Origin: Chitinophaga pinensis
GTDB lineage: Bacteria > Bacteroidota > Bacteroidia > Flavobacteriales_D > Crocinitomicaceae
Length of the DNA: 64,000 nucleotides
Direction of reading: 5' to 3'
Assembly: GCA_945863605.1 (NCBI GenBank)
Contig: CAMAZP010000010.1
Coordinates: 1-64,000, forward strand
A program made the translations under genes and the position numbers. The notes under the pieces are model-generated. The model was not told the DNA's origin and ran no database searches. It worked only from the letters and a program-made list of their open reading frames with translations. This document shows positions 9,216-16,815 of this stretch, piece by piece; the stretch's first letter is position 1; each line of letters starts with the position of its first letter.

Positions 9216-10568
9216 ATGCGTTTTGAGCTAACCAAAGATTTCCTTGAAGTTCTTCGTTTGAAAATAGCGGAGCAGGATCTTCAATGGATTCGAGAAAACG
9301 TATTGGAATTGCATTACGCTGAGATTGCTGAAATTCTCGATAGATTAAATAACGAAGAAGCGAAATTGGTTTATTTCCTTGTAGATGAAGATTTACAAGC
9401 AGATATTTTGATGGAATTGGAAGAAGAAGTGCGCGATCGCTTTTTGGCTTCACTTTCCACAAAAGAATTTGCAGACCAGTTAGAAAATCTAGATTCGGAT
9501 GATGCTGCCGACATTTTAGGGGATTTACCAAATGAGAAAATTCAAGAGGTCATTTCCCAAATGGAAGATGATGAAGCAGCGGAAGACATCGTGGATTTAT
9601 TGAATTACGATGAAGATACTGCTGGTGGTTTGATGCAGAAAGAATTTTTTCAAGCACAAGTGGATTGGCCTGTCAATTATGCCTTAGAAGAATTACGCAA
9701 ACAAGCGGAAGACGTTGAAAAAGTGTACAACATTTTCGTTGTTGATGAAACAGATCATTTATTGGGAGTTTTGTCTTTAAAACGAATATTGTTTGCGAGT
9801 GCAAATACAAAAATAGGGGATTTATACCAAGCAAAAAACATCATTTCAGTAAAAACAAGTGACTCAGTAGAAATCGTATCAGACGTCATGGAGAAATATG
9901 ATTTAGTTTCTGTGCCTGTTGTGGATTATCAAAATAAGTTGGTCGGTAGAATTACATTAGATGACGTAGTTGACTTTATCAAAGAAGAAGCAGATAAAGA
10001 TTTCCAGTTGGCGACAGGTATCACGGAGCCGATGGAATCCAACGCAAGTATTTGGCGCATCTCAAAGGCACGTTTACCTTGGCTGATTATAGGAATGTTT
10101 GGTGGTGTTTTGGGAGCAAATGTAATTTCTCGCTTTGAAGGAAGTATTACACAAATTCCAGCGCTTGCCTTTTTTATTCCATTGATTACAGCGATGGGAG
10201 GAAACGTAGGTGTACAATCCTCAGCTATTGTCGTGCAATCATTGGCGAGAGGAGATAAGCACTTAGGAAAGTTTCTTCCAAAAATTTTAAAGGAAGCATC
10301 TGTTGGCGTATTGAATGGTTTGCTGTTAGCGAGTATGATTTTTGGAATTGCTTGTGTTTTTGCAACCGTTCAACTTGGTTTTGTGGTGAGTTTATCATTA
10401 TTTACAGTTATTATTTTCGCCGCTGTTCTTGGAACGATAATTCCTCTATTATTGAATAAATATAAAATTGACCCTGCTTTAGCAACAGGTCCTTTCATCA
10501 CTACTTTGAATGACGTAATTGGATTATTTATCTATTTTACAATTGGAATGCTTCTTTTAAAGGTTTAG
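9216..10568 (+). CDS. mgtE: Magnesium transporter MgtE
   Basis: 450 residues, full family length. N-terminal helical MgtE_N domain (about 1-125, repeated acidic helices such as LDSDDAADILGDLP), a tandem CBS domain pair (about 130-250, MQKEF...VSVPVVDY), a plug helix, then five transmembrane helices (about 285-450) with the family signature PLITAMGGNVGVQSSAIVVQSLARG and ATGPFITTLNDVIGL lining the ion path. Known role: Mg2+ channel in the inner membrane gated by Mg2+ binding to the cytosolic domains. Likely the last gene of the pepA-pdxA-mgtE run, followed by a tRNA with its own promoter. Confidence 0.95.
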   Translation: MRFELTKDFLEVLRLKIAEQDLQWIRENVLELHYAEIAEILDRLNNEEAKLVYFLVDEDLQADILMELEEEVRDRFLASLSTKEFADQLENLDSDDAADILGDLPNEKIQEVISQMEDDEAAEDIVDLLNYDEDTAGGLMQKEFFQAQVDWPVNYALEELRKQAEDVEKVYNIFVVDETDHLLGVLSLKRILFASANTKIGDLYQAKNIISVKTSDSVEIVSDVMEKYDLVSVPVVDYQNKLVGRITLDDVVDFIKEEADKDFQLATGITEPMESNASIWRISKARLPWLIIGMFGGVLGANVISRFEGSITQIPALAFFIPLITAMGGNVGVQSSAIVVQSLARGDKHLGKFLPKILKEASVGVLNGLLLASMIFGIACVFATVQLGFVVSLSLFTVIIFAAVLGTIIPLLLNKYKIDPALATGPFITTLNDVIGLFIYFTIGMLLLKV

Positions 10569-10581
10569 TGAAGAAAAATAG

Positions 10582-10589
10582 TATTTTTG
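10582..10589 (+). promoter_or_regulatory. -7 box TATTTTTG before tRNA-Ser
   Basis: Perfect TAnnTTTG, 44 bases before the mature tRNA 5' end; no clear -33 TTG because the region overlaps the end of mgtE. Confidence 0.45.
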
Positions 10590-10633
10590 CAACCCGAAAA
10601 TTAATTAAGAATTAAGAATTTTCGTTTAGTATT

Positions 10634-10721
10634 GGAGAGATGTCCGAGTGGTTTAAGGAGCACGCCTGGAAAGTGTGTATAGGTCTAAAGCTTATCGAGG
10701 GTTCGAATCCCTCTCTCTCCG
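10634..10721 (+). tRNA. tRNA-Ser (anticodon GGA)
   Basis: 88 nt class II tRNA. Acceptor GGAGAGA (10634-10640) pairs with TCTCTCC (10714-10720), discriminator G at 10721. Anticodon stem CACGC/GTGTG flanks the loop CTGGAAA with GGA at 10668-10670, reading UCC/UCU. A long variable arm and the GGTTCGAATCC T-arm are present. CCA is not encoded. Confidence 0.97.
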
Positions 10722-10732
10722 CAAAATAAAGA

Positions 10733-10764
10733 AAAGTCAGGCGTTTACGCTTTGGCTTTTTTTT
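10733..10764 (+). terminator. Rho-independent terminator of tRNA-Ser
   Basis: Stem AAAGTCAGGCG / CGCTTTGGCTTT with TTTA loop (G-U pairs and one bulge) followed by eight Ts, 11 bases after the tRNA. Confidence 0.75.
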
Positions 10765-10939
10765 ATGTTCAATAAATGACATTTTTCATGCTGATTTATT
10801 GAGCAAGAAAAAAGACAAAAAGACTTTAGTCGATGACTTTTCGAAATTTTAGCAACCCTCTTCAGGGATCATAAGATACTCCCTATCTCCGCAACTCCCC
10901 TACTTAAAAAATGAAACAACCTTATTCTCTCGAAAAAAA

Positions 10940-11797
10940 CTATCTCTTCACTCTTAACAAATTCCCATAATACATGAATTTATCAGTATTTGTTTCCATA
11001 TACAATTCGGTGATTTGTTTTTCACGACCCTCGAAATAGATATCAGAAAGTTCAGTAATAAAGTTCACATCGACCATTGGAGAATAGGTATTCATAATTA
11101 AGAAACCATCTTTGTCTAGAACGTTTGAAGCCGCTCCCATCAATTCATCGATTTTATCTTCTAATTTCCATTTTTCTCCCTTTGCACCAATTCCCCAAGC
11201 AGGAGGATCCATTACAATTCCTTGGAATTTATTACCACGCTTTTCTTCTCGCTGCACAAATTTTAAGGCATCTTCGTGTACCCAGCGAATGTTCAATAAA
11301 CGACTTTCATCCATATTTTGGTTCGCCCAAGTCATCACCGATTTTGCTGAATCAACGTGAAAGGTGTCGGCACCAATATTTCGAGCCACACAAGAGGCAG
11401 CACCTGTGTACGCAAAAAGGTTTAAAAAACGGTCTTCTGATTTTAAATGCTGGTCGATGAAATCCCAATTGGATTGTTGTTCAGGAAACAAACCAATGTG
11501 TTTGAATTTGGTTAATTCTAAAACAAATTTCAAGCGTTTGTAGGTAATCACCCATTTGCGAGGTGAATCTTTTTTTAGGTTTTTCCATTTACCAGTTTGT
11601 CCTTTCGCATCTTCCACAAATTCCCAATGTGCCAATTCACGCCACTCAGGAAACGGTTTACCGCTATGGAAATAAGCTTGCAATTCTGGGCGAATCGTAA
11701 TGATTTTTCCCCAACGCTCCAACTTTTTACCTCCTCCGGCATCTAGTAATTCATAATCGTCCCAAGATTTGGAATAGATACGCGGATTTTCTGACAT
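10940..11797 (-). CDS. Class I SAM-dependent methyltransferase (RlmI-like)
   Basis: 285 residues. Matches the COG1092 family of rRNA cytosine-C5 methyltransferases: SAM-binding motif I FLNLFAYTGAASCVA (about 137-151), acidic motif II VDSAKSVMTWA, and the catalytic/target-base motif IV VMDPPAWG (about 202-209). Shorter than E. coli RlmI (396 residues) because it lacks the N-terminal PUA domain; the first ~90 residues are a different beta-rich segment, as is usual in Bacteroidota members. Substrate is therefore inferred only as RNA. It lies 31 bases downstream of the TPR gene and is probably in the same transcript. Confidence 0.85.
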   Translation of the reverse strand: MSENPRIYSKSWDDYELLDAGGGKKLERWGKIITIRPELQAYFHSGKPFPEWRELAHWEFVEDAKGQTGKWKNLKKDSPRKWVITYKRLKFVLELTKFKHIGLFPEQQSNWDFIDQHLKSEDRFLNLFAYTGAASCVARNIGADTFHVDSAKSVMTWANQNMDESRLLNIRWVHEDALKFVQREEKRGNKFQGIVMDPPAWGIGAKGEKWKLEDKIDELMGAASNVLDKDGFLIMNTYSPMVDVNFITELSDIYFEGREKQITELYMETNTDKFMYYGNLLRVKR

Positions 11798-11828
11798 AAT
11801 AATTGAGTGTTAAATCTTTTTTTTTTGA

Positions 11829-12410
11829 TTAACGCATTTTTGGCGTTTTCTTTCTTCCTCCCATCATTTGAGCCATACGCATTTGATTTTTAGAGGGAGC
11901 TGCTTGCAGTTGCGCTTGCATTTGTTTTATTTGGTCACGCATCATACCATTTTTGTCCAATTTCTTTGCTTCTGCCAACAAAGAAACAGCTTCAGGACGT
12001 CGACCCGTTTGTGCACAAATTCCTGCTAAGTGCATTCTTGCTACTGCATTATCTTCTGCTTGGCGTAAACCTAGATCTATAGCTTTTCGTAGCATTTGTT
12101 CACTTTTCGCAAAACCCATTTCCTGTGCACCCATTACTGCTTTTAAAAATAAAACATAAGCATGCTGACGACGTGGTAGAAATTGTGGAGCTGTAATTCG
12201 GTCGATGTATTTTTTTGCTTTGTCTGTATTTCCAACGCGCATTTGGTTCAATGCCAAAATCATGTTTTCATTTCTGAAAAACGATAAAATAATAATTGCT
12301 GTTACCAACAAGAAAGAAATTCCCCAACCCCAATGTCCTGTTGCGAATAACCAAACATTAAATCCTAAAGAAAGCGCTGCGATAGCGATACGAATGATGA
12401 AACCTGTCAT
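11829..12410 (-). CDS. TPR-containing small membrane protein
   Basis: 193 residues. Two closely spaced transmembrane helices at about 5-45 (IIRIAIAALSLGFNVWLFA and WGISFLLVTAIIILSFF), then TPR-like helical repeats (about 50-155; ALNQMRVGNTDKAKKYIDR, ARMHLAGICAQTGRRPEAV) and a basic, Met/Gln-rich tail ending KKTPKMR. No enzymatic motif. Upstream of and probably co-transcribed with the RNA methyltransferase; function unknown. Confidence 0.75.
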   Translation of the reverse strand: MTGFIIRIAIAALSLGFNVWLFATGHWGWGISFLLVTAIIILSFFRNENMILALNQMRVGNTDKAKKYIDRITAPQFLPRRQHAYVLFLKAVMGAQEMGFAKSEQMLRKAIDLGLRQAEDNAVARMHLAGICAQTGRRPEAVSLLAEAKKLDKNGMMRDQIKQMQAQLQAAPSKNQMRMAQMMGGRKKTPKMR

Positions 12411-12449
12411 TTTTTAATTTTTTATATTCTTAATTTTTGTCGAAGTGAG

Positions 12450-12463
12450 TTCGCCGCGGCGAA
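12450..12463. repeat. GC-rich 14-bp palindrome
   Basis: TTCGCCGCGGCGAA, a perfect palindrome in otherwise AT-rich intergenic DNA. The same CGCCGCGGCG core recurs at 60860-60873 inside a coding region. Confidence 0.7.
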
Positions 12464-12466
12464 TTA

Positions 12467-12543
12467 TTTCCCCCTTTGAAGGGGGTTAGGGGGATGATTT
12501 ACCGTCACCTCCCTCAATCCCTCCTCAAGGAGGGAAGAAATCA
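12467..12543. repeat. Head-to-head pair of GC-rich hairpin repeats
   Basis: Two imperfect copies of one element in inverted orientation: copy 1 at 12467-12500 contains CCCCCTTTGAAGGGGG (12470-12485) then TTAGGGGGATGA; copy 2, on the other strand at 12505-12543, contains CCCTCCTCAAGGAGGG (12519-12534) and GAGGGAGGTGA. Each has its own short hairpin and the pair can fold into a longer one. Similar TCCCCCTTTGAAGGGGGTTA sequences are, from memory, widespread dispersed intergenic repeats in flavobacterial genomes. A 14-base imperfect direct repeat (CATTCTTAATTCTA / CATTCTCAATTCTG) follows near 12614-12642. Confidence 0.7.
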
Positions 12544-12650
12544 CCACTCTCAATTCAATATTTTTCATTTATATTTTTAGAATTAATAATGTGAGATTTA
12601 GAATTATGGTGATTCATTCTTAATTCTACATTCTCAATTCTGCATTTAAT

Positions 12651-13082
12651 TTAAATCGTTGCAATACACTTTAACTCAATCGCAATTGGAGTTGGTAGTG
12701 AATTGATTTCTACTGTTGTTCTGCAAGGCAAATTATCTTTAAAATACGCTGCATAAATGCGATTATAGGTATGGAAATCACGTTTCATATTCACCAAGAA
12801 AACGGTCACATCGACCAACTGATCCCAACTAGAACCAGACTCTTCCAAAATAATGCGAACATTGTCAAAAACACTTCTGCATTGTGCTTCAAAATCAAAT
12901 TGAATGAAGTTTCCATTTTTATCTAATTCCAATCCTGGAACAGCAGAATCGGTTGCATCAGAACCCGCTGTACGTGGACCAACACCAGACAAAAACAATA
13001 AATTACCTACTTTTCGAGCGTGAGGATATAAACCTACCGGCTTTGGGGCTTTATTAGTTGAAATACGTTCTTGATTTGACAT
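12651..13082 (-). CDS. RidA-family protein (enamine/imine deaminase-like)
   Basis: 143 residues from ATG 13082 (MSNQERIS); the frame continues upstream to 13124 but the promoter box at 13097-13104 excludes that start. RidA/YjgF/UK114 fold: N-terminal APKPVGLYPHARKVGNLLFLSGVGP and C-terminal LPCRTTVEINSLPTP with the conserved substrate-binding Arg and Glu. RidA proteins hydrolyse reactive enamine intermediates from PLP enzymes; several relatives act in aromatic degradation (2-aminomuconate deaminase). The insert with TAGSDATDSAVPGLELDKNG resembles that latter subgroup. Cytosolic, probably a trimer. Confidence 0.88.
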   Translation of the reverse strand: MSNQERISTNKAPKPVGLYPHARKVGNLLFLSGVGPRTAGSDATDSAVPGLELDKNGNFIQFDFEAQCRSVFDNVRIILEESGSSWDQLVDVTVFLVNMKRDFHTYNRIYAAYFKDNLPCRTTVEINSLPTPIAIELKCIATI

Positions 13083-13096
13083 CGCAAAAATTTGTG

Positions 13097-13104
13097 CAAA
13101 TATA
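13097..13104 (-). promoter_or_regulatory. -7 box TATATTTG for the RidA gene
   Basis: Perfect TAnnTTTG on the minus strand, 14 bases before ATG 13082, giving a leader of under 10 bases and fixing the start codon. Confidence 0.6.
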
Positions 13105-13215
13105 ATAGAACTAAAGGAAATCATCTAATGTGAGTTTAAGTAAAAAAAATACAGAAATATAATTGACTTGTCCAAAACAAATAATTTAAAACATATTTAT
13201 AAAAAGAGGAGTTAA

Positions 13216-13244
13216 TATTTGAATGATGATAAAAGATTCAAATA
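13216..13244. repeat. 9-bp perfect inverted repeat in divergent promoter region
   Basis: TATTTGAAT (13216-13224) and ATTCAAATA (13236-13244) separated by 11 bases, between the divergent RidA and methyltransferase genes and ~25 bases upstream of a TATTTTCG box (13267-13274). Could be an operator; no T-tract, so not a terminator. Confidence 0.4.
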
Positions 13245-13370
13245 CTATTTTATGAAAAAGAATAACTATTTTCGCAATAATACATTTTTGAAAAATTGAA
13301 TTAAAACAATTACCTGAATTTCAAAAGAATAGAATTAAGTTAACTCATAAAAAACAGCAAGTCTGTAGTA

Positions 13371-14312
13371 ATGTATATGAAGAAATGGAAACAGAAAGCA
13401 ATCGTTCAGAAATTAATTTCCTATTTACCTTTTGCGCAAAAAATCAATTACTTCTTTCAAAAACATGTTACAAAAGGTGAAAAATTAGATGATGAGTATT
13501 TCTATGATCGACTTGGTCATGCAAAGGAACATATTAACTGCTACCAAAAATACACTGGAAATTCTTATCCACTTTCTTCTTTAGAAATAGGCACAGGTTG
13601 GTATCCTATTGTACCGATAAGTTTGTTTTTAATTGGCTCTGAGTGTATTTACTCAGTTGACATTTCTATGCTAACTTCAAAAGAAAGAATAGCAACTACA
13701 TTAAAAAAGTTTTCTGAATGTCATAGAATTGGGAAATTGAATCAATATATTAATTTCAAGCCTGAAAGATTTGAAGTTATAAATTCAATACTAGCTAACA
13801 TTGAAAAACTAGATTTGAAACAAATTTTGAATCAACTAAATATTACATACATTATCGAAGATGCTAGAAATCTTTCTTTGCTTGATAACTCAATAGATTT
13901 AGTAAATTCAAATAACACTTTCGAGCATATTTATCCTGAAATTTTAATTCCAATTCTCAAAGAATTTAAAAGAGTCGTTAAAAAAAAGGATGGTGTAATG
14001 TCGCATTTCATCGATATGTCAGATCATTTTGCACACTTTGACAAAACTATAAATATCTATAATTTTTTGCAATTTACAGATAAGCAATGGAAATGGATTG
14101 ACAACTCGATTCAGCCTCAAAGTAGAATTAGAATTTACGACTACACAAAAATATATAACGATTTAGAAATTCCAATTTCAGATTTAACTTACAGAAAAGG
14201 AAATATTGAAGAATTAAAAACAATTAAACTTTCACCCTCGTTTGCAAGTAAACCTGTGGAAGAAATTGCAATTAGTCACTGCCATTATATCTCCAATATG
14301 ACTAAAATTTAG
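13371..14312 (+). CDS. SAM-dependent methyltransferase of an envelope/glycan cluster
   Basis: 313 residues; ATG 13377 (MKKWKQK) is an equally good start. Rossmann methyltransferase: SAM-binding motif I SSLEIGTGWYPIVP (about 70-83), VDISML (motif II), then LVNSNNTFEHIYPE (about 180), the post-motif typical of Methyltransf_11/23 proteins. N- and C-terminal extensions are not recognised. Followed by a GT2 glycosyltransferase and a DUF2079 membrane protein on the same strand with 19 and negative spacing, so a role in modifying a glycan or lipid-linked sugar is inferred from context. A TATTTTCG box at 13267-13274 would give a ~90-base leader. Confidence 0.75.
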   Translation: MYMKKWKQKAIVQKLISYLPFAQKINYFFQKHVTKGEKLDDEYFYDRLGHAKEHINCYQKYTGNSYPLSSLEIGTGWYPIVPISLFLIGSECIYSVDISMLTSKERIATTLKKFSECHRIGKLNQYINFKPERFEVINSILANIEKLDLKQILNQLNITYIIEDARNLSLLDNSIDLVNSNNTFEHIYPEILIPILKEFKRVVKKKDGVMSHFIDMSDHFAHFDKTINIYNFLQFTDKQWKWIDNSIQPQSRIRIYDYTKIYNDLEIPISDLTYRKGNIEELKTIKLSPSFASKPVEEIAISHCHYISNMTKI

Positions 14313-14314
14313 TT

Positions 14315-14322
14315 TATTTTCG
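14315..14322 (+). promoter_or_regulatory. Variant -7 box TATTTTCG
   Basis: One mismatch to TAnnTTTG (TTCG for TTTG), 9 bases before ATG 14332. The same TAnnTTCG variant precedes other starts in this window (46439, 50941, 60753). Confidence 0.35.
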
Positions 14323-14331
14323 CACTTGAAT

Positions 14332-15261
14332 ATGAATGAATTAAAAATTTCAATTGTTATACCGACCTTTAACGAAGAGGGCAACGTTGAAATTCTATAC
14401 CAAAAAATCACTGAAGCATTTGAACAAATAATGCATTCGAATTTCGAAGTTATTTATGTAAATGATGGTAGTTCAGATCGATCATTGGAAAAAATAAAAT
14501 CTTTAAGTCAAACTGATTCTAGAGTTAGATTCATCAGTTTTAGTCGAAATTTCGGTCATCAAAATGCATTGAAAGCAGGTTTAGATAACGCTCAAGGTGA
14601 TGCGGTAATTAGTATGGATGCTGATTTACAACACCCGCCAGCATTAATTCCTGAAATGATTCGTTTATGGAAAGAAGGAAATGAAGTAGTATATTCCATT
14701 CGAAAAGATGGAAAAGAATTGTCTTTCTTTAAAAAGATGACTTCTAAATTGTTTTATAAAATAGTCAACTATCTTTCGGATACAAAGTTAGAGGAAGGAA
14801 CAGCAGATTTTCGTTTATTAGATAGAAAAGTGGTCAATGCTTTAAGAAATTACAATGAAAGTAATTTGTTTTTTAGAGGCATCATTCCAACACTTGGTTT
14901 TAAGCAAATTGGTATTCCATATCAACCACAGGAACGTTTTTCAGGCACAACTAAGTACTCTTTTTCTAAAATGTTAAAATTTGCTTTGACAGGAATCACC
15001 TCTTCAAGCGCAAAACCATTGTATTTTTCGATTTATTTAGGATTGTTTTTTGCTTTTCTTGCCTTTTTATATGGCATCTATGCAATTTACATATCTATTT
15101 TTACAAATGACGCTGTATTAGGTTGGACTTCATTAATCGCTTCTATTTTATTTATTGGTGGTTTACAATTAATTATGATGGGAATTGTTGGAGTTTACTT
15201 AGGGAAATTATTTACACAAAGTAAAAATCGTCCGAATTATATAATTGATGAAAAAAACTAG
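14332..15261 (+). CDS. GT2 family glycosyltransferase (DPM1/ArnC/GtrB-like)
   Basis: 309 residues from ATG 14332; an in-frame TTG six bases earlier is less likely. GT-A fold catalytic domain with ISIVIPTFNEEGNVE, VNDGSSDRS, and the metal-binding DADLQHPP (about residues 95-103), then FRLLDRKVV and the GTTKYSFSKM segment, and two C-terminal transmembrane helices (about 230-295). This architecture is that of undecaprenyl- or dolichyl-phosphate sugar transferases that make a lipid-linked sugar donor at the inner membrane. The following DUF2079 protein overlaps its end, suggesting the two act together. Confidence 0.9.
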   Translation: MNELKISIVIPTFNEEGNVEILYQKITEAFEQIMHSNFEVIYVNDGSSDRSLEKIKSLSQTDSRVRFISFSRNFGHQNALKAGLDNAQGDAVISMDADLQHPPALIPEMIRLWKEGNEVVYSIRKDGKELSFFKKMTSKLFYKIVNYLSDTKLEEGTADFRLLDRKVVNALRNYNESNLFFRGIIPTLGFKQIGIPYQPQERFSGTTKYSFSKMLKFALTGITSSSAKPLYFSIYLGLFFAFLAFLYGIYAIYISIFTNDAVLGWTSLIASILFIGGLQLIMMGIVGVYLGKLFTQSKNRPNYIIDEKN

Positions 15262-16729
15262 GATGAAAAGCAAAACACCTAATTTTCCATTATCACTCAT
15301 TTTCATTCTTTTCGCACTTATTTTCGCGTCCATTTCTTTTGTCAATCATTATAACTTTCGAACTTTTGGTTGGGATTTAGGAATCAATCAAAATGCAATT
15401 TACGATTATGCGCATTTTAGATGGAATGATTGTATGATTATGCAACCGCAATTCACCAATGTGTTATCCGATCATTTTTCGTTGTATCCACTTTTAGTTT
15501 CTCCATTTTATTGGATTTTCGGCGAGTGGACAATGCTCATTTTTCAGTTTTTAATGATTCTTTTTGGCGGTTTTGGAATTTATAAATACGTTTTAAATCT
15601 TACCAAAAACACTACCATTTCAACTTTGGCAGTCGCTCATTTTTTCTCTTTCTATGGAATTTATTCTGCACTAAGCTTTGATTATCACGATAATGTGGTT
15701 GCAACGATGTTTGTTCCTTGGTTCTTACTTTATTTTGAACAAAGAAACTGGAGAAAAGCAATTTTATTCTTCGTTTTAATCATCATTGCAAAAGAAAATA
15801 TGGCTTTGTGGGCTGTATTCATTGGATTTAGTGTTTCCTTTAAAGCATTACTTCAAAAAGATAAAAAAGCAGCTCTTAAAGGTTTGTTTTTTGCACTGGC
15901 GGCAGGAATTTATTTTATTCTCGTTCTAAAAGTGATTATTCCAAGTTTGGCAACGCCAGGCAGGGATTATTTGCACAACTCCTTTAATGCTTTAGGTGGA
16001 AATTTTGGAGAAGTAATTGTCAATATCATTAAACACCCATTCAAAACGATTGAATTGCTTTTTATGAATCATTCTGGAGACCCTATGTATGACGGAATCA
16101 AAGTGGAAACTTATTTAGCGCTTGCATTGGCGGGAGGTTTTTTAATGGTTTTGGCTCCAGAATACCTCCTAATGATTGTGCCAATTTTAGGTCAAAAAAT
16201 GTTTAACGATTTACCGATTCGTTGGGGAATAAGTGTTCACTATTCGATTGAATTTGCACCCATTATCGTAATTGCTGTATATACAATTATTCACCGGTTA
16301 AAGAAATATAAAGTGGCTGTTGCTAGTGTGTTTTTGGCGTCAACATTCATTAGTAGTGCTAGTTTTCTAGACCATCGTACTTCGGAATATTACAATCAAG
16401 CAAATAGTAAATTTTATAAAAAAGCACATTGGAAACGAGATTTTGATGTTGCCGAAGTAAATAGATTGCTAAAGACTATTCCAGCAGATGCAAGAGTGAG
16501 TGCACAATCTTGTTTGGCACCGCATTTAGCTTTTAGAGATTACATTTTTCACTATCCATTTATTGGAAATGCGAACTATATAGCACTTCTACCAGCTGAA
16601 GAAAATAAATATCCCTACGATGCTGAAACTTACCAAAAGGCAATTGATGATTTTATTGCTTCCGGAAAATGGGTGGTTTTTGCTAAAAATGAAGCTGTAT
16701 TGATTTTGAGAAATGTAAAAAAATATTAA
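15248..16729 (+). CDS. DUF2079 polytopic membrane protein
   Basis: 493 residues from ATG 15248 (overlapping the GT2 gene by 14 bases); ATG 15263, one base after that gene's stop, is an alternative start. About ten transmembrane helices; the N-terminal TFGWDLGINQNAIYDYAHF and VLSDHFSLYPLLVSPFYW are DUF2079 signatures. The DUF2079 family is distantly related in topology to GT-C glycosyltransferases that use polyprenyl-phosphate sugars, with an acidic residue pair (here WDLG...D) in the first external loop. Inference from the preceding lipid-sugar synthase: it may use that donor to glycosylate a lipid or protein. Substrate unknown. Confidence 0.82.
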   Translation: MKKTRMKSKTPNFPLSLIFILFALIFASISFVNHYNFRTFGWDLGINQNAIYDYAHFRWNDCMIMQPQFTNVLSDHFSLYPLLVSPFYWIFGEWTMLIFQFLMILFGGFGIYKYVLNLTKNTTISTLAVAHFFSFYGIYSALSFDYHDNVVATMFVPWFLLYFEQRNWRKAILFFVLIIIAKENMALWAVFIGFSVSFKALLQKDKKAALKGLFFALAAGIYFILVLKVIIPSLATPGRDYLHNSFNALGGNFGEVIVNIIKHPFKTIELLFMNHSGDPMYDGIKVETYLALALAGGFLMVLAPEYLLMIVPILGQKMFNDLPIRWGISVHYSIEFAPIIVIAVYTIIHRLKKYKVAVASVFLASTFISSASFLDHRTSEYYNQANSKFYKKAHWKRDFDVAEVNRLLKTIPADARVSAQSCLAPHLAFRDYIFHYPFIGNANYIALLPAEENKYPYDAETYQKAIDDFIASGKWVVFAKNEAVLILRNVKKY

Positions 16730-16815
16730 TTAAATTATATTGTACAGACCTTTAAAACTTGTCTAATTTATGGGAATTCAATTGTTTACCCTTTAAATAG
16801 ACCCTAAAAGATAAA

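Noticed and set aside
11112-11460. Plus-strand frames over the RNA methyltransferase gene
   Set aside because: Antisense shadows of a well-supported minus-strand gene, with no protein-like features.
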